DNA of 14,368 nucleotides from CAZVAR01 sp964625225 (GCA_964625225.1 CAZVAR010000099.1:1-14368); one strand, 5' to 3'; shown: positions 1 to 6,611, counted from the first letter of the stretch. Numbers and translations are program-made. Notes: a model not told the origin generated them from the sequence alone.

Positions 1-744
1 CTGATGGAGCTGCTGGTCACGCTGGACGCGCTGCGGCGAGGCTCGGCCCGGCGCGTCACGGCGGTCATTCCCTATTTCGGCTATGCCCGACAGGATCGGA
101 AGACCGGTCCGCGGACACCGATCTCCGCCAAGCTGGTCGCGAACCTCATCACCGTAGCCGGGGCCGACCGGGTACTCACCCTCGACCTCCACGCCGGCCA
201 GATTCAGGGCTTCTTCGACATTCCGACCGACAACCTGTTCGCTGCACCGGTGTTCTGCCGCGACATCCGCGAACGTTACGACGGCGAGCCGATGGTGATC
301 GTGTCGCCGGACGTCGGCGGCGTGGTGCGCGCGCGCGCCGTGGCCAAGCGGCTGGAATGCGACCTCGCCATCATCGACAAGCGGCGGGAACGCGCGGGCG
401 TGTCGGAGGTCATGAACATCATCGGCGACGTAAAAGGCCGCCGCTGCATCCTGATCGACGACATCGTGGACTCCGCCGGGACGCTCTGCAACGCCGCGGC
501 CGCCCTGATCGAGGCCGGCGCCAGCGCCGTGTCCGCCTATGTCACTCACGGCGTGCTCTCCGGCGGCGCGGTGGCACGGGTCGCCTCCTCTCCGCTCGAG
601 ATGCTGGTCTCCACCGACAGCATTCAGGCGACCGAAGCCGTCCGCGTCGCGAAGAACATCCGGCAGCTCACGATCGCGCCGCTGCTCGGCGAAGCGGTGC
701 GCCGGATCAGCGAAGAGCGGTCGGTGTCGAGCCTGTTCAGCTAG
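1..744 (+). CDS. prs: Ribose-phosphate pyrophosphokinase (PRPP synthetase), 5'-truncated
   Basis: Makes 5-phosphoribosyl 1-pyrophosphate from ribose 5-phosphate and ATP in the cytosol, feeding nucleotide, histidine and tryptophan synthesis. The frame is open from base 1, so the gene runs off the left edge. About 247 residues are present against roughly 310 in the family, so about 65 N-terminal residues are missing; the ATG at 4 is an internal Met. Visible class I motifs are YFGYARQDRK, the metal and substrate segment DLHAGQIQGFF, SPDVGG, and the PRPP-binding loop DDIVDSAGTLCNAA (about bases 460-501). The loop has DSAGT where many homologues have DTAGT. The stop is TAG at 742-744. It lies 97 bp upstream of rplY on the same strand, the usual alphaproteobacterial order. 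Identification is very secure. Confidence 0.97.
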   Translation: MMELLVTLDALRRGSARRVTAVIPYFGYARQDRKTGPRTPISAKLVANLITVAGADRVLTLDLHAGQIQGFFDIPTDNLFAAPVFCRDIRERYDGEPMVIVSPDVGGVVRARAVAKRLECDLAIIDKRRERAGVSEVMNIIGDVKGRRCILIDDIVDSAGTLCNAAAALIEAGASAVSAYVTHGVLSGGAVARVASSPLEMLVSTDSIQATEAVRVAKNIRQLTIAPLLGEAVRRISEERSVSSLFS

Positions 745-807
745 CGCCGGTTCAGCGAGATCTGGCCGACCGCAGATCATTCCCTATATTCCGCGCGGCA
801 TGCGGCG

Positions 808-823
808 CCCGCGCCGGCGCGGG
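808..823. repeat. Perfect 16-bp palindrome in the rplY leader
   Basis: CCCGCGCCGGCGCGGG reads the same on both strands. In RNA it would fold as a six-base-pair all-GC stem with a CCGG loop. It ends three bases before the purine-rich ribosome-binding site (827-836), so it lies in the 5' leader of the L25 message. No run of T follows, so it is not a standard intrinsic terminator. A role in control of L25 is inference only; chance palindromes are more common in GC-rich DNA. Confidence 0.5.
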
Positions 824-841
824 TCCGGAAGGAGAGGACAC

Positions 842-1489
842 ATGAGCGACATCGTCACCCTTGAGGCCGAACGCAAGACGGCCAGCGGCACCGGCGCGGC
901 GCGCGCCGTCCGACGCGCCGGCCGCGTGCCGTGCATCGTCTACGGCGGCGACGCCGAACCGATGATGGCCACGGTCGAGAGCCGCCTGATCGAGCGCTAC
1001 CTGAACCAACCCGGCTTCTACAGCCGGCTGTTCGATCTGGCGATCGACGGCCGCACCGACCGTGTGATCGCCCGCGAGGTGCAGCTGCATCCGGTCAAGG
1101 ACAAGCCGCTTCACATCGACTTTCTGCGCGTCTCGGCCGGCGAGACGATCACGGTCGCCGTACCGGTGCATTTCATCAACGAGAACCAGGCGCCGGGCAT
1201 CCGCCGCGGCGGCATGCTCAACGCCGTGCGCCATGAGATCGAGGTGACCTGTCCGGTCGACGCGATTCCCGCCAGCATCGAGATCGACCTGACCGGGCTC
1301 GAGATCGGCGACTCCGTCCACATCAGCGCCGTCACCCTGCCGGCCGGTGTCACGCCCACCATCACCGACCGCGATTTCACGGTGGCCACCATCGTGGCGC
1401 CCTCCGGCATGCGCGACGCCGATGTCGCCGGCGAGCCGTCGCAGCCGCCGTCCGAGGCCGAAGCGACGCAGGCCAAGGACGAGGAGTAA
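842..1489 (+). CDS. rplY: 50S ribosomal protein L25/general stress protein Ctc
   Basis: Binds 5S rRNA in the large ribosomal subunit. The protein has 215 residues, the long TL5/Ctc form rather than the roughly 95-residue E. coli form. The N-terminal L25 domain (about 1-92) carries ASGTGAARAVRRAGRVPCIVYGG and REVQLHPVKDKPLHIDFLRV-type sequence. The C-terminal beta domain (about 95-190) includes VPVHFINENQAPGIRRGG and ends in an acidic, Ala/Glu-rich tail. The ATG at 842 is chosen because GGAAGGAGAGG lies at 827-836 and the L25 homology starts there; the same frame is open back to 539, but that stretch shadows prs. The pth gene starts 42 bp downstream, suggesting co-transcription. Confidence 0.96.
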   Translation: MSDIVTLEAERKTASGTGAARAVRRAGRVPCIVYGGDAEPMMATVESRLIERYLNQPGFYSRLFDLAIDGRTDRVIAREVQLHPVKDKPLHIDFLRVSAGETITVAVPVHFINENQAPGIRRGGMLNAVRHEIEVTCPVDAIPASIEIDLTGLEIGDSVHISAVTLPAGVTPTITDRDFTVATIVAPSGMRDADVAGEPSQPPSEAEATQAKDEE

Positions 1490-1531
1490 GGCGCGCGCGA
1501 CCGGCGCGCCGACGCGCGGGAGCTCCGTACG

Positions 1532-2170
1532 GTGCGCCTGCTGGTCGGTCTCGGCAACCCGGGACCCAAATATGCGCGACAGCGGCACAATATCGGCTTC
1601 ATGGCCATCGACGCGATCGCTGCGGCGCACGGGTTTCCCGCGTTCCGCCGGCGCTTCCAGGGCGAGGTCAGCGAGGGCCGGCTGGGAGGAGAGCGCGTCG
1701 TTCTACTCAAGCCGCTGACCTATATGAACGAGTCCGGACGGTCGGTCGGCGAGGCGATGCGCTTCTACAAGCTCGAACCCGGCGACGTAACCGTGTTCCA
1801 CGACGAACTCGACCTGGCGCCGGGCAAGGTCCGGGTGAAGCGGGGCGGCGGGGCGGCCGGCCACAACGGCCTCCGCAGCCTCGATGCCCATATCGGCAAG
1901 GACTATTGGCGGGTCCGGCTGGGCATCGGCCACCCGGGCCGGCCGGAGCGGGTCGTCGGCTACGTGCTCAGCGACTTCGCCAAGACGGACGCGGAGTGGC
2001 TGGCCCCCCTGCTGGATGCGGTCGCGACGGCAGCACCGCTGCTGGCGGCCGGCGACGACGCGAACTTCATGAACAAGGTGGCGCTGCTGACGCAGCCGCC
2101 GCGGCCGAAGGCGCCGAAGAGCGCCCGGACCGACGTGGCCGGGACGGGACCGGCCGGCAACGAGAGCTGA
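1532..2170 (+). CDS. pth: Peptidyl-tRNA hydrolase
   Basis: Cleaves the ester between peptide and tRNA on prematurely released peptidyl-tRNA, recycling tRNA in the cytosol. The protein has 212 residues. It begins MRLLVGLGNPGPKY from a GTG codon, with GGGAG at 1518-1522 as a suitably spaced ribosome-binding site. Expected active-site residues are present: Asn9, catalytic His19 (QRHNIGF, where TRHN is usual), Asn66 in KPLTYMNESG, Asp91 in FHDELDL and Asn112 in GGGAAGHNGL. After the core, about 25 residues rich in Pro, Lys and Arg form a C-terminal tail longer than in E. coli Pth and likely disordered. It lies between rplY and ychF, with 6 bp to the ychF start, so the three genes are probably one operon. 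Confidence 0.97.
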   Translation: MRLLVGLGNPGPKYARQRHNIGFMAIDAIAAAHGFPAFRRRFQGEVSEGRLGGERVVLLKPLTYMNESGRSVGEAMRFYKLEPGDVTVFHDELDLAPGKVRVKRGGGAAGHNGLRSLDAHIGKDYWRVRLGIGHPGRPERVVGYVLSDFAKTDAEWLAPLLDAVATAAPLLAAGDDANFMNKVALLTQPPRPKAPKSARTDVAGTGPAGNES

Positions 2171-2176
2171 AAGGCG

Positions 2177-3292
2177 ATGGGCTTCAATTGCGGCATCGTC
2201 GGCCTGCCGAATGTCGGCAAGTCGACCCTCTTCAACGCGCTGACCGCGACTGCCGCGGCGGAGGCGGCCAACTATCCCTTCTGCACGATCGAGCCGAATG
2301 TCGGCCGGGTCGCGGTTCCCGACCCGCGGCTCGACACCATCGCGCGGATCGCCAATTCGGCGAAGATCGTGCCGACCTTCCTGGAGTTCGTCGACATTGC
2401 CGGCCTGGTGCGCGGCGCCAGCCGCGGCGAAGGGCTCGGCAATCAGTTTCTGGCCAACATCCGCGAGGTCGATGCGATCGCGCACGTGCTGCGCTGCTTC
2501 GACGAGGGCCAGGTCACGCATGTCGAGGGCAGCATCGACCCGCTGCGCGATGCGGACACGGTCGAGACCGAGTTGATGCTGGCCGATCTCGACAGTCTGG
2601 AGCGACGGTTCGACACGACGGTAAAGAAGGCACGGACCGGCGATCGCGAGGCCAAGGAGCTGGCCGCGGTGATGGAGCCCGTGCTGACGGCGCTGCGCGA
2701 CGGCCGCCCGGCCCGGTCGGTCCGGCTCGATCCGCAGCAGGAGCCGATCCTGCGCCGGCTGCAGCTCCTCACCGCCAAGCCGGTCATGTATGTCTGCAAC
2801 GTCGACGAGGGCTCGGCGGTCACCGGCAATGCCTGGTCGCGCGCGGTCGCGGAGCGCGCGGCACGGGAGGGTGCCGCGACGGTCGTGATCTCCGCCGCGA
2901 TCGAGGCCGAGGTCGCCCAGCTCGCCGACCCCGAGGAGAAGCGCGAATTCCTGGCGAGTCTCGGGCTGGAGGAGCCGGGCCTCAACCGGGTCATCCGCGC
3001 CGGCTACGAGCTGCTGGGACTGATCACGTTCTTCACCGTCGGGCCGAAGGAGGCGCGGGCCTGGACGGTGCCGGCCGGCACCAAGGCGCCGCAGGCGGCC
3101 GGCACGATCCACACGGATTTCGAGCAGGGCTTCATCGCCGCCGAGACGATCTCCTACGCCGACTTCGTCGCCCATGGCGGCGAGCAGGGCGCGAAGGCCG
3201 CGGGCCGGATGCGGCAGGAGGGTCGCGACTATGTGGTCCAGGACGGGGACGTAATGCTGTTCCGCTTCAACGTCTCGAAGCGGGCGAGCTAG
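2177..3292 (+). CDS. ychF: Redox-regulated ATPase/GTPase YchF (Obg family)
   Basis: A translation-associated P-loop NTPase (OLA1/YchF family) that prefers ATP and binds ribosomes. The protein has 371 residues, near the usual 363. The G1 loop is GLPNVGKST (residues 9-17) and the G3 motif is DIAG (73-76). The G4 position reads NVDE (208-211), in place of the NKxD of true GTPases, consistent with ATP use. A helical region covers about 130-200. The TGS domain at about 285-368 includes FFTVGPKEARAW and the family-typical HTDFEQGFIAAE and DGDVMLFRFNV. The ATG at 2177 follows an AAAGG site and the pth stop by 6 bp. Its TAG stop overlaps the stop of the convergent gene on the other strand by four bases. 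Confidence 0.98.
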   Translation: MGFNCGIVGLPNVGKSTLFNALTATAAAEAANYPFCTIEPNVGRVAVPDPRLDTIARIANSAKIVPTFLEFVDIAGLVRGASRGEGLGNQFLANIREVDAIAHVLRCFDEGQVTHVEGSIDPLRDADTVETELMLADLDSLERRFDTTVKKARTGDREAKELAAVMEPVLTALRDGRPARSVRLDPQQEPILRRLQLLTAKPVMYVCNVDEGSAVTGNAWSRAVAERAAREGAATVVISAAIEAEVAQLADPEEKREFLASLGLEEPGLNRVIRAGYELLGLITFFTVGPKEARAWTVPAGTKAPQAAGTIHTDFEQGFIAAETISYADFVAHGGEQGAKAAGRMRQEGRDYVVQDGDVMLFRFNVSKRAS

Positions 3293-3760
3293 ATCCATCG
3301 GCGCACCGACGCCCGGTACTCGCGGTAGGCGTCGCCGAACCTGGCTTCGAGATAGCGTTCCTCGCGCAGGACCACGCCGTAATGAACGACGGCGACCGTC
3401 GGCACGAGCAGCGCCAACATCCACAGGCTGTTGGCCAGGATGGCGATCCCGGCCGACGCGACGGTCATCGCGACGTAGATCGGATTGCGCGACCAGCCGT
3501 AAGGCCCGGTGCGGATGATCGTCGTGGTCGGCTTCCAGGGCTCCACCGGCGTACCGGCGCTGCGGAACTGGCCGAGCGCGGCGATCAGCAGCAGCCCGGC
3601 GAGCAGGACCAGGAGGCTGCCGATCAGGTAGCGTGCCTCCGTCGCGAGCAGTTCCGTCGGCAGCAGCAGCTCCAGCCCGGCGCCGGCAATGAGGAAGCCG
3701 GCATAGATCAGCGGCNNNNNNNNNNGCGATCACGCCGGCATGGTCCTTCGCTTCAGCCAT
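3289..3760 (-). CDS. Isoprenylcysteine carboxyl methyltransferase-like membrane protein, interrupted by an assembly gap
   Basis: An integral membrane methyltransferase-like protein of the ICMT/phospholipid methyltransferase superfamily; its bacterial substrate is unknown. The start is MAEAKDHAGVI at 3760. After the 10-N run (3716-3725) the protein resumes as PLIYAGFLIAGAGLELL and runs to RRWI. About four hydrophobic segments are visible. The diagnostic C-terminal core is RTGPYGWSRNPIYVAM, then EERYLEARFGDAYREYRASV, which form the S-adenosylmethionine and lipid-facing part in this family. The parts on either side of the gap are in different frames if the Ns are counted literally. Family sequence (GVIAPPPLIY-type) suggests about 6 missing bases, so the gene is probably intact. 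It is last in a minus-strand operon, its ATG overlapping the DUF1835 stop by 8 bases. Confidence 0.85.
3716..3725. other. Assembly gap (10 N)
   Basis: Ten Ns lie near the 5' end of the ICMT-like gene. The coding frames on either side disagree by one base at this length, so 10 is a placeholder and not the real gap size. The protein parts on either side join naturally, so the join itself looks correct. Confidence 0.95.
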
Positions 3761-4739
3761 CACCCTCTCCCGACCTGGCCCCCTTGCCCGCAACGACCCG
3801 GCCGCGGCCCGCATTCCAGCGCCATGCCGCCCGCCGGCCGCTCAGCCTGACGCCGCCCACCCAGCGATCGCAACCGCCCGACCGGACCCAGTCGAAGCCG
3901 CCCGCGAGCACGGCGGCCCCGGCCTCCGTCGGACGGAAGCTGCCGGCGCGCTCCGGCTCGAGCGCCGGCACCCGGCCGGAGGCCAGCCGCCGAAGTACGG
4001 GCAGGATCATCAGGTCGCCCAGAAACGGCTGCGGATCGCACCGCTGGACCTCGGTGAAGATCTCCGTCCAGTGGCGGGCGCCGGCCGCTACGGCCCGGAG
4101 GATCAGACGCTCGGTCAGGCCGAGGCCGTCGCCGGTCCAAGGGAGCTCCTGCAGGTGGCGCCGCAGCGCCGGGGCCAGCAGCGGCAGCGACGGCGTGCCG
4201 CTCGGTACAAGCACCGAAAGATCGGAAGGGTCCGGTGCCCGGAAGGCCCGCCAAGCCCGGGCTCCGGTCAGGAGCTGTTCCGCCGTCACCGACCGCTCCC
4301 GCCCGGCCAGAGTCGCGAGCTGATCCGGCGCGAGCTGCCCGAGGCCGATGAACCGGCTCATACCCGGAAAGCCGTCGATGGAAATCAGGAACAGCCTGGC
4401 CGCGGCCTCGGGGCGGCCGGCGAAATGGTCGAGGAGGCGGATCAGCACGGCCTGATCGTAGAGATCGTGCTCGAACCAGATCACGATCCGGTCGTAGGCG
4501 GCGGCGCCTTGCAGCGCTGCCTCCTCGCGGACGAGCCGCTCGCGGATCTCCCGCAGCGGCCGGCCATAAGCCTCTGCGACGAATCCGGCCCGAACGTCAC
4601 GGAACGCGGTCGCGTCCAGGCCGGCCGGCACCGGCCCCTGGCACACGGGGTCGGCATATTCGAGATAGTCGCCGTCGTTGCCGGCCTGCCGGAGCGTGTC
4701 CCGAATGTCGCTGCCGCAGCGCACATGCAGCACGCGCAT
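3753..4739 (-). CDS. DUF1835 domain-containing protein, function unknown
   Basis: A 328-residue soluble protein beginning MRVLHVRCGSDIRDTLRQAG, the hallmark start of the DUF1835 family. The N-terminal domain (about 1-125) also holds the conserved-looking DPVCQGPVP and DRIVIWFEHDLYDQ segments. The middle (about 190-270) looks helical. The C-terminus carries a Trp-rich stretch (WVGGVRL...AWRWNAGRGR) followed by a basic tail. No catalytic motif or signal peptide is evident and I cannot assign a function. The start at 4739 has purine-rich GGAAAAGGGAAA upstream and follows the PaiB-like stop by only 3 bp. Its own stop overlaps the ICMT-like start by 8 bases (ATGGCTGA). This spacing suggests translational coupling in a three-gene operon. 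Confidence 0.8.
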   Translation of the reverse strand: MRVLHVRCGSDIRDTLRQAGNDGDYLEYADPVCQGPVPAGLDATAFRDVRAGFVAEAYGRPLREIRERLVREEAALQGAAAYDRIVIWFEHDLYDQAVLIRLLDHFAGRPEAAARLFLISIDGFPGMSRFIGLGQLAPDQLATLAGRERSVTAEQLLTGARAWRAFRAPDPSDLSVLVPSGTPSLPLLAPALRRHLQELPWTGDGLGLTERLILRAVAAGARHWTEIFTEVQRCDPQPFLGDLMILPVLRRLASGRVPALEPERAGSFRPTEAGAAVLAGGFDWVRSGGCDRWVGGVRLSGRRAAWRWNAGRGRVVAGKGARSGEGDG

Positions 4740-4742
4740 CGG

Positions 4743-5375
4743 CTATTTCCCTTTTCCTTCGGCTCGGGCCCGCATCAGCGCCGCCACCCCGCGATCCCCG
4801 GGGCGATCCGCTGACTCCAGCGCGGCGACGACCCGCGCGCGGTCGTCGGGCGAGCGATTCTGGCTCAGCTTCGATTTCGCCTCCAGCCGGGCGATCGGCA
4901 TTTCGAAAGCGACCAATCCGCGCATCATGCCCGCCAGATAGGCCCGCGGCAGCCCCGCCATCGTCCATGCGCCCGGCCCCTCGCCCTCGTAGCACGCGAC
5001 CATCCGCGCCAGGATCGCCTCGGCCTTCGCGCCATCGATGACCCGGGGCGCGCCATAGGCGTGCACGACCGCATAGTTCCATGTCGGCACGCTCGGCTGA
5101 ACCCCGTACCAGCGCGGTGAGACATAGGCGTGCGGACCGACGAAGATCGCCAGCGCCTCCGCCATACCGTCGAAACCACGCCATTGCGGGTTCGCGCGCG
5201 CCATATGCCCGATCAACGTGGTGCCTGCGCCCGGGGCAGGCTCGATCAGCAGCGGGAGATGCGTGGCGAAGGGTCGCCCCTCGACCGTCGTGACCAGCGT
5301 GGCGAAGGCGTTGTCGCGCATAAGGTCCCGGATGCGCTCCGGATCGTCCTCGAGGAACGGCTCGGGCAGATACAT
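4743..5375 (-). CDS. PaiB-like FMN-binding negative transcriptional regulator family protein
   Basis: A 210-residue protein of the split-barrel FMN-binding PaiB family, named for Bacillus PaiB, which affects sporulation and protease gene expression; many members have no known target. Family motifs seen are the start MYLPEPFLEDDPERI, FATLVTT...PFATHLPLL in the first barrel strands, the block AYVSPRWYGVQPSVPTWNYAVVHAYG (residues about 83-108), and KSKLSQNRSPDDR near the C-terminus. The C-terminal tail is short and basic. The ATG at 5375 has a GCGAGGCG site upstream. It is the first gene of a minus-strand operon with DUF1835 and ICMT-like genes. A strong sigma-70-type promoter lies at 5594-5622, leaving a leader of about 210 bases that contains a tandem repeat. 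Whether it acts as a regulator here is not known. Confidence 0.88.
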   Translation of the reverse strand: MYLPEPFLEDDPERIRDLMRDNAFATLVTTVEGRPFATHLPLLIEPAPGAGTTLIGHMARANPQWRGFDGMAEALAIFVGPHAYVSPRWYGVQPSVPTWNYAVVHAYGAPRVIDGAKAEAILARMVACYEGEGPGAWTMAGLPRAYLAGMMRGLVAFEMPIARLEAKSKLSQNRSPDDRARVVAALESADRPGDRGVAALMRARAEGKGK

Positions 5376-5401
5376 TCAGCGCCTCGCTACCTCTGTCGAA
5401 C

Positions 5402-5530
5402 CCATGGGTTCCATGGGGGTTCATGGGGTTCTATGGGGCTCGATGGGGATTCATGTGGCTTCATGGGGCTCGATGGGGAATGGGGGATACGTGTGGCTTC
5501 ATGGGGGTCGGATGGGAGTTGCATGGGCTG
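5402..5530. repeat. Degenerate ~10-bp tandem repeat, G-rich on plus strand (ATGGGG units), with G-quadruplex potential
   Basis: The core ATGGG(G) begins at 5404, 5413, 5423, 5433, 5443, (5453, ATGTGG), 5463, 5473, 5480, 5501, 5512 and 5523. Seven successive starts from 5413 to 5473 are exactly 10 bases apart. The unit consensus is roughly YSATGGGGMT. There is longer-range copying too: GGGGCTCGATGGGGA occurs at 5435-5449 and 5465-5479, and TGTGGCTTCATGGGG at 5454-5468 and 5492-5506. The first four tracts of four or five G (5415-5448) are separated by loops of 5, 6 and 6 bases, which fits the usual G-quadruplex rule. The plus strand is G-rich, so the PaiB-operon RNA would be C-rich. Because 10 is not a multiple of 3, coding use is unlikely. 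Confidence 0.9.
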
Positions 5531-5593
5531 GCGGCCGCCTCCGAAGGCCTCGATCACGATCCAGACGGCGGCTCCCGGATCGGACAAAGCAAA

Positions 5594-5622
5594 ATCATAT
5601 CATGACTTTAGTCCTATATCAA
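5594..5622 (-). promoter_or_regulatory. Sigma-70-type promoter for the PaiB-like operon
   Basis: On the minus strand, TTGATA (5622-5617) and TATGAT (5599-5594) are separated by exactly 17 bases; each matches the consensus at five of six positions. It sits in a local AT-rich patch within very GC-rich DNA. Predicted transcription starts near 5585-5590, giving a leader of about 210 bases through the tandem repeat. The spacer contains a small inverted repeat (GACT-TT-AGTC), too short to call an operator. Confidence 0.65.
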
Positions 5623-5792
5623 CCGCGACCGGCTCCGCGCGCGGCATCGCTGCGGGCATCGGCGTGGCCAATCGTTACGGGCTTCCGTTGGTTCGTCGCC
5701 CCGGCTGCGCGACGGTGCGGCGAGCCGGCCCGCCGACAGCGCCGCGACGACCGGGCCCGCTCGATCGAGACCGGCAGGGGCGACCGGCGACG

Positions 5793-5822
5793 TTGTCCGG
5801 AGCGGCGGGGACGCGCTACACT
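5793..5822 (+). promoter_or_regulatory. Weak promoter candidate for the dienelactone hydrolase gene
   Basis: TTGTCC (5793-5798), an 18-base spacer and TACACT (5817-5822) each match the sigma-70 hexamers at four of six positions. They lie about 43 bases ahead of the start codon, a plausible leader length. This is the best candidate I see, but matches of this quality occur by chance. Confidence 0.25.
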
Positions 5823-5864
5823 TGCGCGAGACATCCGCCGCGAACACGGGACAGGAGGCACCGC

Positions 5865-6533
5865 ATGGGTCACGTCATGCAGCTTACGGCCAATGACGGC
5901 TTCAGCTTCGACGTCTACCGAGCCGATCCGCAAGGAAAGCCGCGCGGCGCGCTGCTGGTCATCCAGGAAATCTTCGGCGTCAACAGTCACATCCGCAGCG
6001 TCGCCGACGGCTTTGCGGCGGAGGGCTATGCCGTGATGGCGCCGGCCCTGTTCGATCGGGCCGAGAAGGGCTTCGAGGTCGGCTACACGCCGGAGGACAT
6101 CGCCAAGGGCCGGGACGTGCGGGCGAAGATCTCCTGGGACGCGGCGGTGATGGACATGACGGCCACCGTCGAGGCGCTGCTCCGCTACGGCAAGGTCGGC
6201 GCGGTCGGCTATTGCTGGGGCGGCTCCCTGGCCTGGCTGGCGGCGACCCGGATCGAGGGCCTCGCGGCCAGCGTCTGCTACTACGGCGGCCAGATCGCCG
6301 GATTCAAGGACGAGCGCCCGCGCTGCTCGGTCATGATGCATTTCGGCGAGACCGACAAAAGCATCCCGATGTCGGACGTCGATGCGATCCGGGAGGCGCA
6401 ACCGAACGTAACCGTCTTCGTTTATCCGGCCGGGCATGGCTTCAACTGCGAACAACGGGCCGATTACCATCCCGAGAGCGCCCGGCTCGCGCGGCAGCGG
6501 ACGCTGGAATTCTTCGCGCAGCATGTCGGATGA
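5865..6533 (+). CDS. Dienelactone hydrolase family protein
   Basis: An alpha/beta hydrolase of 222 residues, the typical length for carboxymethylenebutenolidase-like enzymes, which open dienelactones in chloroaromatic breakdown; most chromosomal members have unknown substrates. The catalytic triad is visible: Cys117 in GYCWGG, Asp164 in FGETDKSIP and His191 in YPAGHGFN. Glu35 in VIQEIFGVN matches the Glu that controls the nucleophile in this family. There is no signal peptide, so it is cytosolic. The ATG at 5865 has AGGAGG at 5853-5858; the frame is open far upstream but without homology. It stands alone, divergent from the PaiB-like operon, with no other aromatic-degradation gene nearby, so a role in that pathway is unsupported. 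Confidence 0.93.
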   Translation: MGHVMQLTANDGFSFDVYRADPQGKPRGALLVIQEIFGVNSHIRSVADGFAAEGYAVMAPALFDRAEKGFEVGYTPEDIAKGRDVRAKISWDAAVMDMTATVEALLRYGKVGAVGYCWGGSLAWLAATRIEGLAASVCYYGGQIAGFKDERPRCSVMMHFGETDKSIPMSDVDAIREAQPNVTVFVYPAGHGFNCEQRADYHPESARLARQRTLEFFAQHVG

Positions 6534-6537
6534 GCGG

Positions 6538-6553
6538 AACCGGGAATCCGGTT
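6538..6553 (+). terminator. Short hairpin just after the dienelactone hydrolase stop
   Basis: AACCGG and CCGGTT form a perfect 6-bp stem around a GAAT loop, beginning four bases after the stop codon. The following bases (GCCAAATTC) contain no run of T, so this is at best a weak or Rho-assisted terminator, or a 3'-end protecting hairpin. Confidence 0.3.
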
Positions 6554-6611
6554 GCCAAATTCAAATCGGGGAGAGTCGGGAATCGCTAGGATAGGGTCGA
6601 TCGCCGCCGGC

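Larger units (their letters stand above)
5376..5864. other. 489-bp divergent intergenic region between the PaiB-like and dienelactone hydrolase genes
   Basis: This is the only gene-free stretch over 300 bases. From left to right it holds the short leader end and ribosome-binding site of the PaiB-like gene (5376-5400), a G-rich tandem repeat (5402-5530), about 60 bp of ordinary sequence, an AT-rich sigma-70-type promoter on the minus strand (5594-5622), then about 190 bp of GC-rich DNA with a weak plus-strand promoter candidate (5793-5822) and the AGGAGG site (5853-5858) of the hydrolase gene. Frames are open through it on both strands, but none gives a recognisable protein. Confidence 0.8.

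Noticed and set aside
785..790. TATATT as a -10 box for rplY
   Set aside because: The best -35 at suitable spacing (CTGGCC, 762-767) matches at only three of six positions, and read-through from prs is likely; evidence is too thin to call.
539..841. Upstream extension of the L25 frame
   Set aside because: The extension overlaps prs, is Arg/Ser-rich and lacks homology; the ATG at 842 has a strong ribosome-binding site.
1703..3814. 703-codon minus-strand open frame
   Set aside because: It is antisense to pth and ychF, crosses the N run and matches no family; only its first residues coincide with the real ICMT-like start.
5402..5530. CRISPR array
   Set aside because: The units are about 10 bases and contiguous, with no 28-37-base repeats, no unique spacers and no cas genes nearby.
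5130..5864. Upstream extension of the dienelactone hydrolase frame
   Set aside because: It runs antisense to the PaiB-like gene and through the tandem repeat, whose 10-base period is not compatible with a repeated peptide; the ATG at 5865 has AGGAGG before it.
6536..6540. Second GGAAC upstream of phyR (and others at 6796-6800 and 7691-7695)
   Set aside because: None has CGTT 16-18 bases downstream, so they are not EcfG-type promoters.
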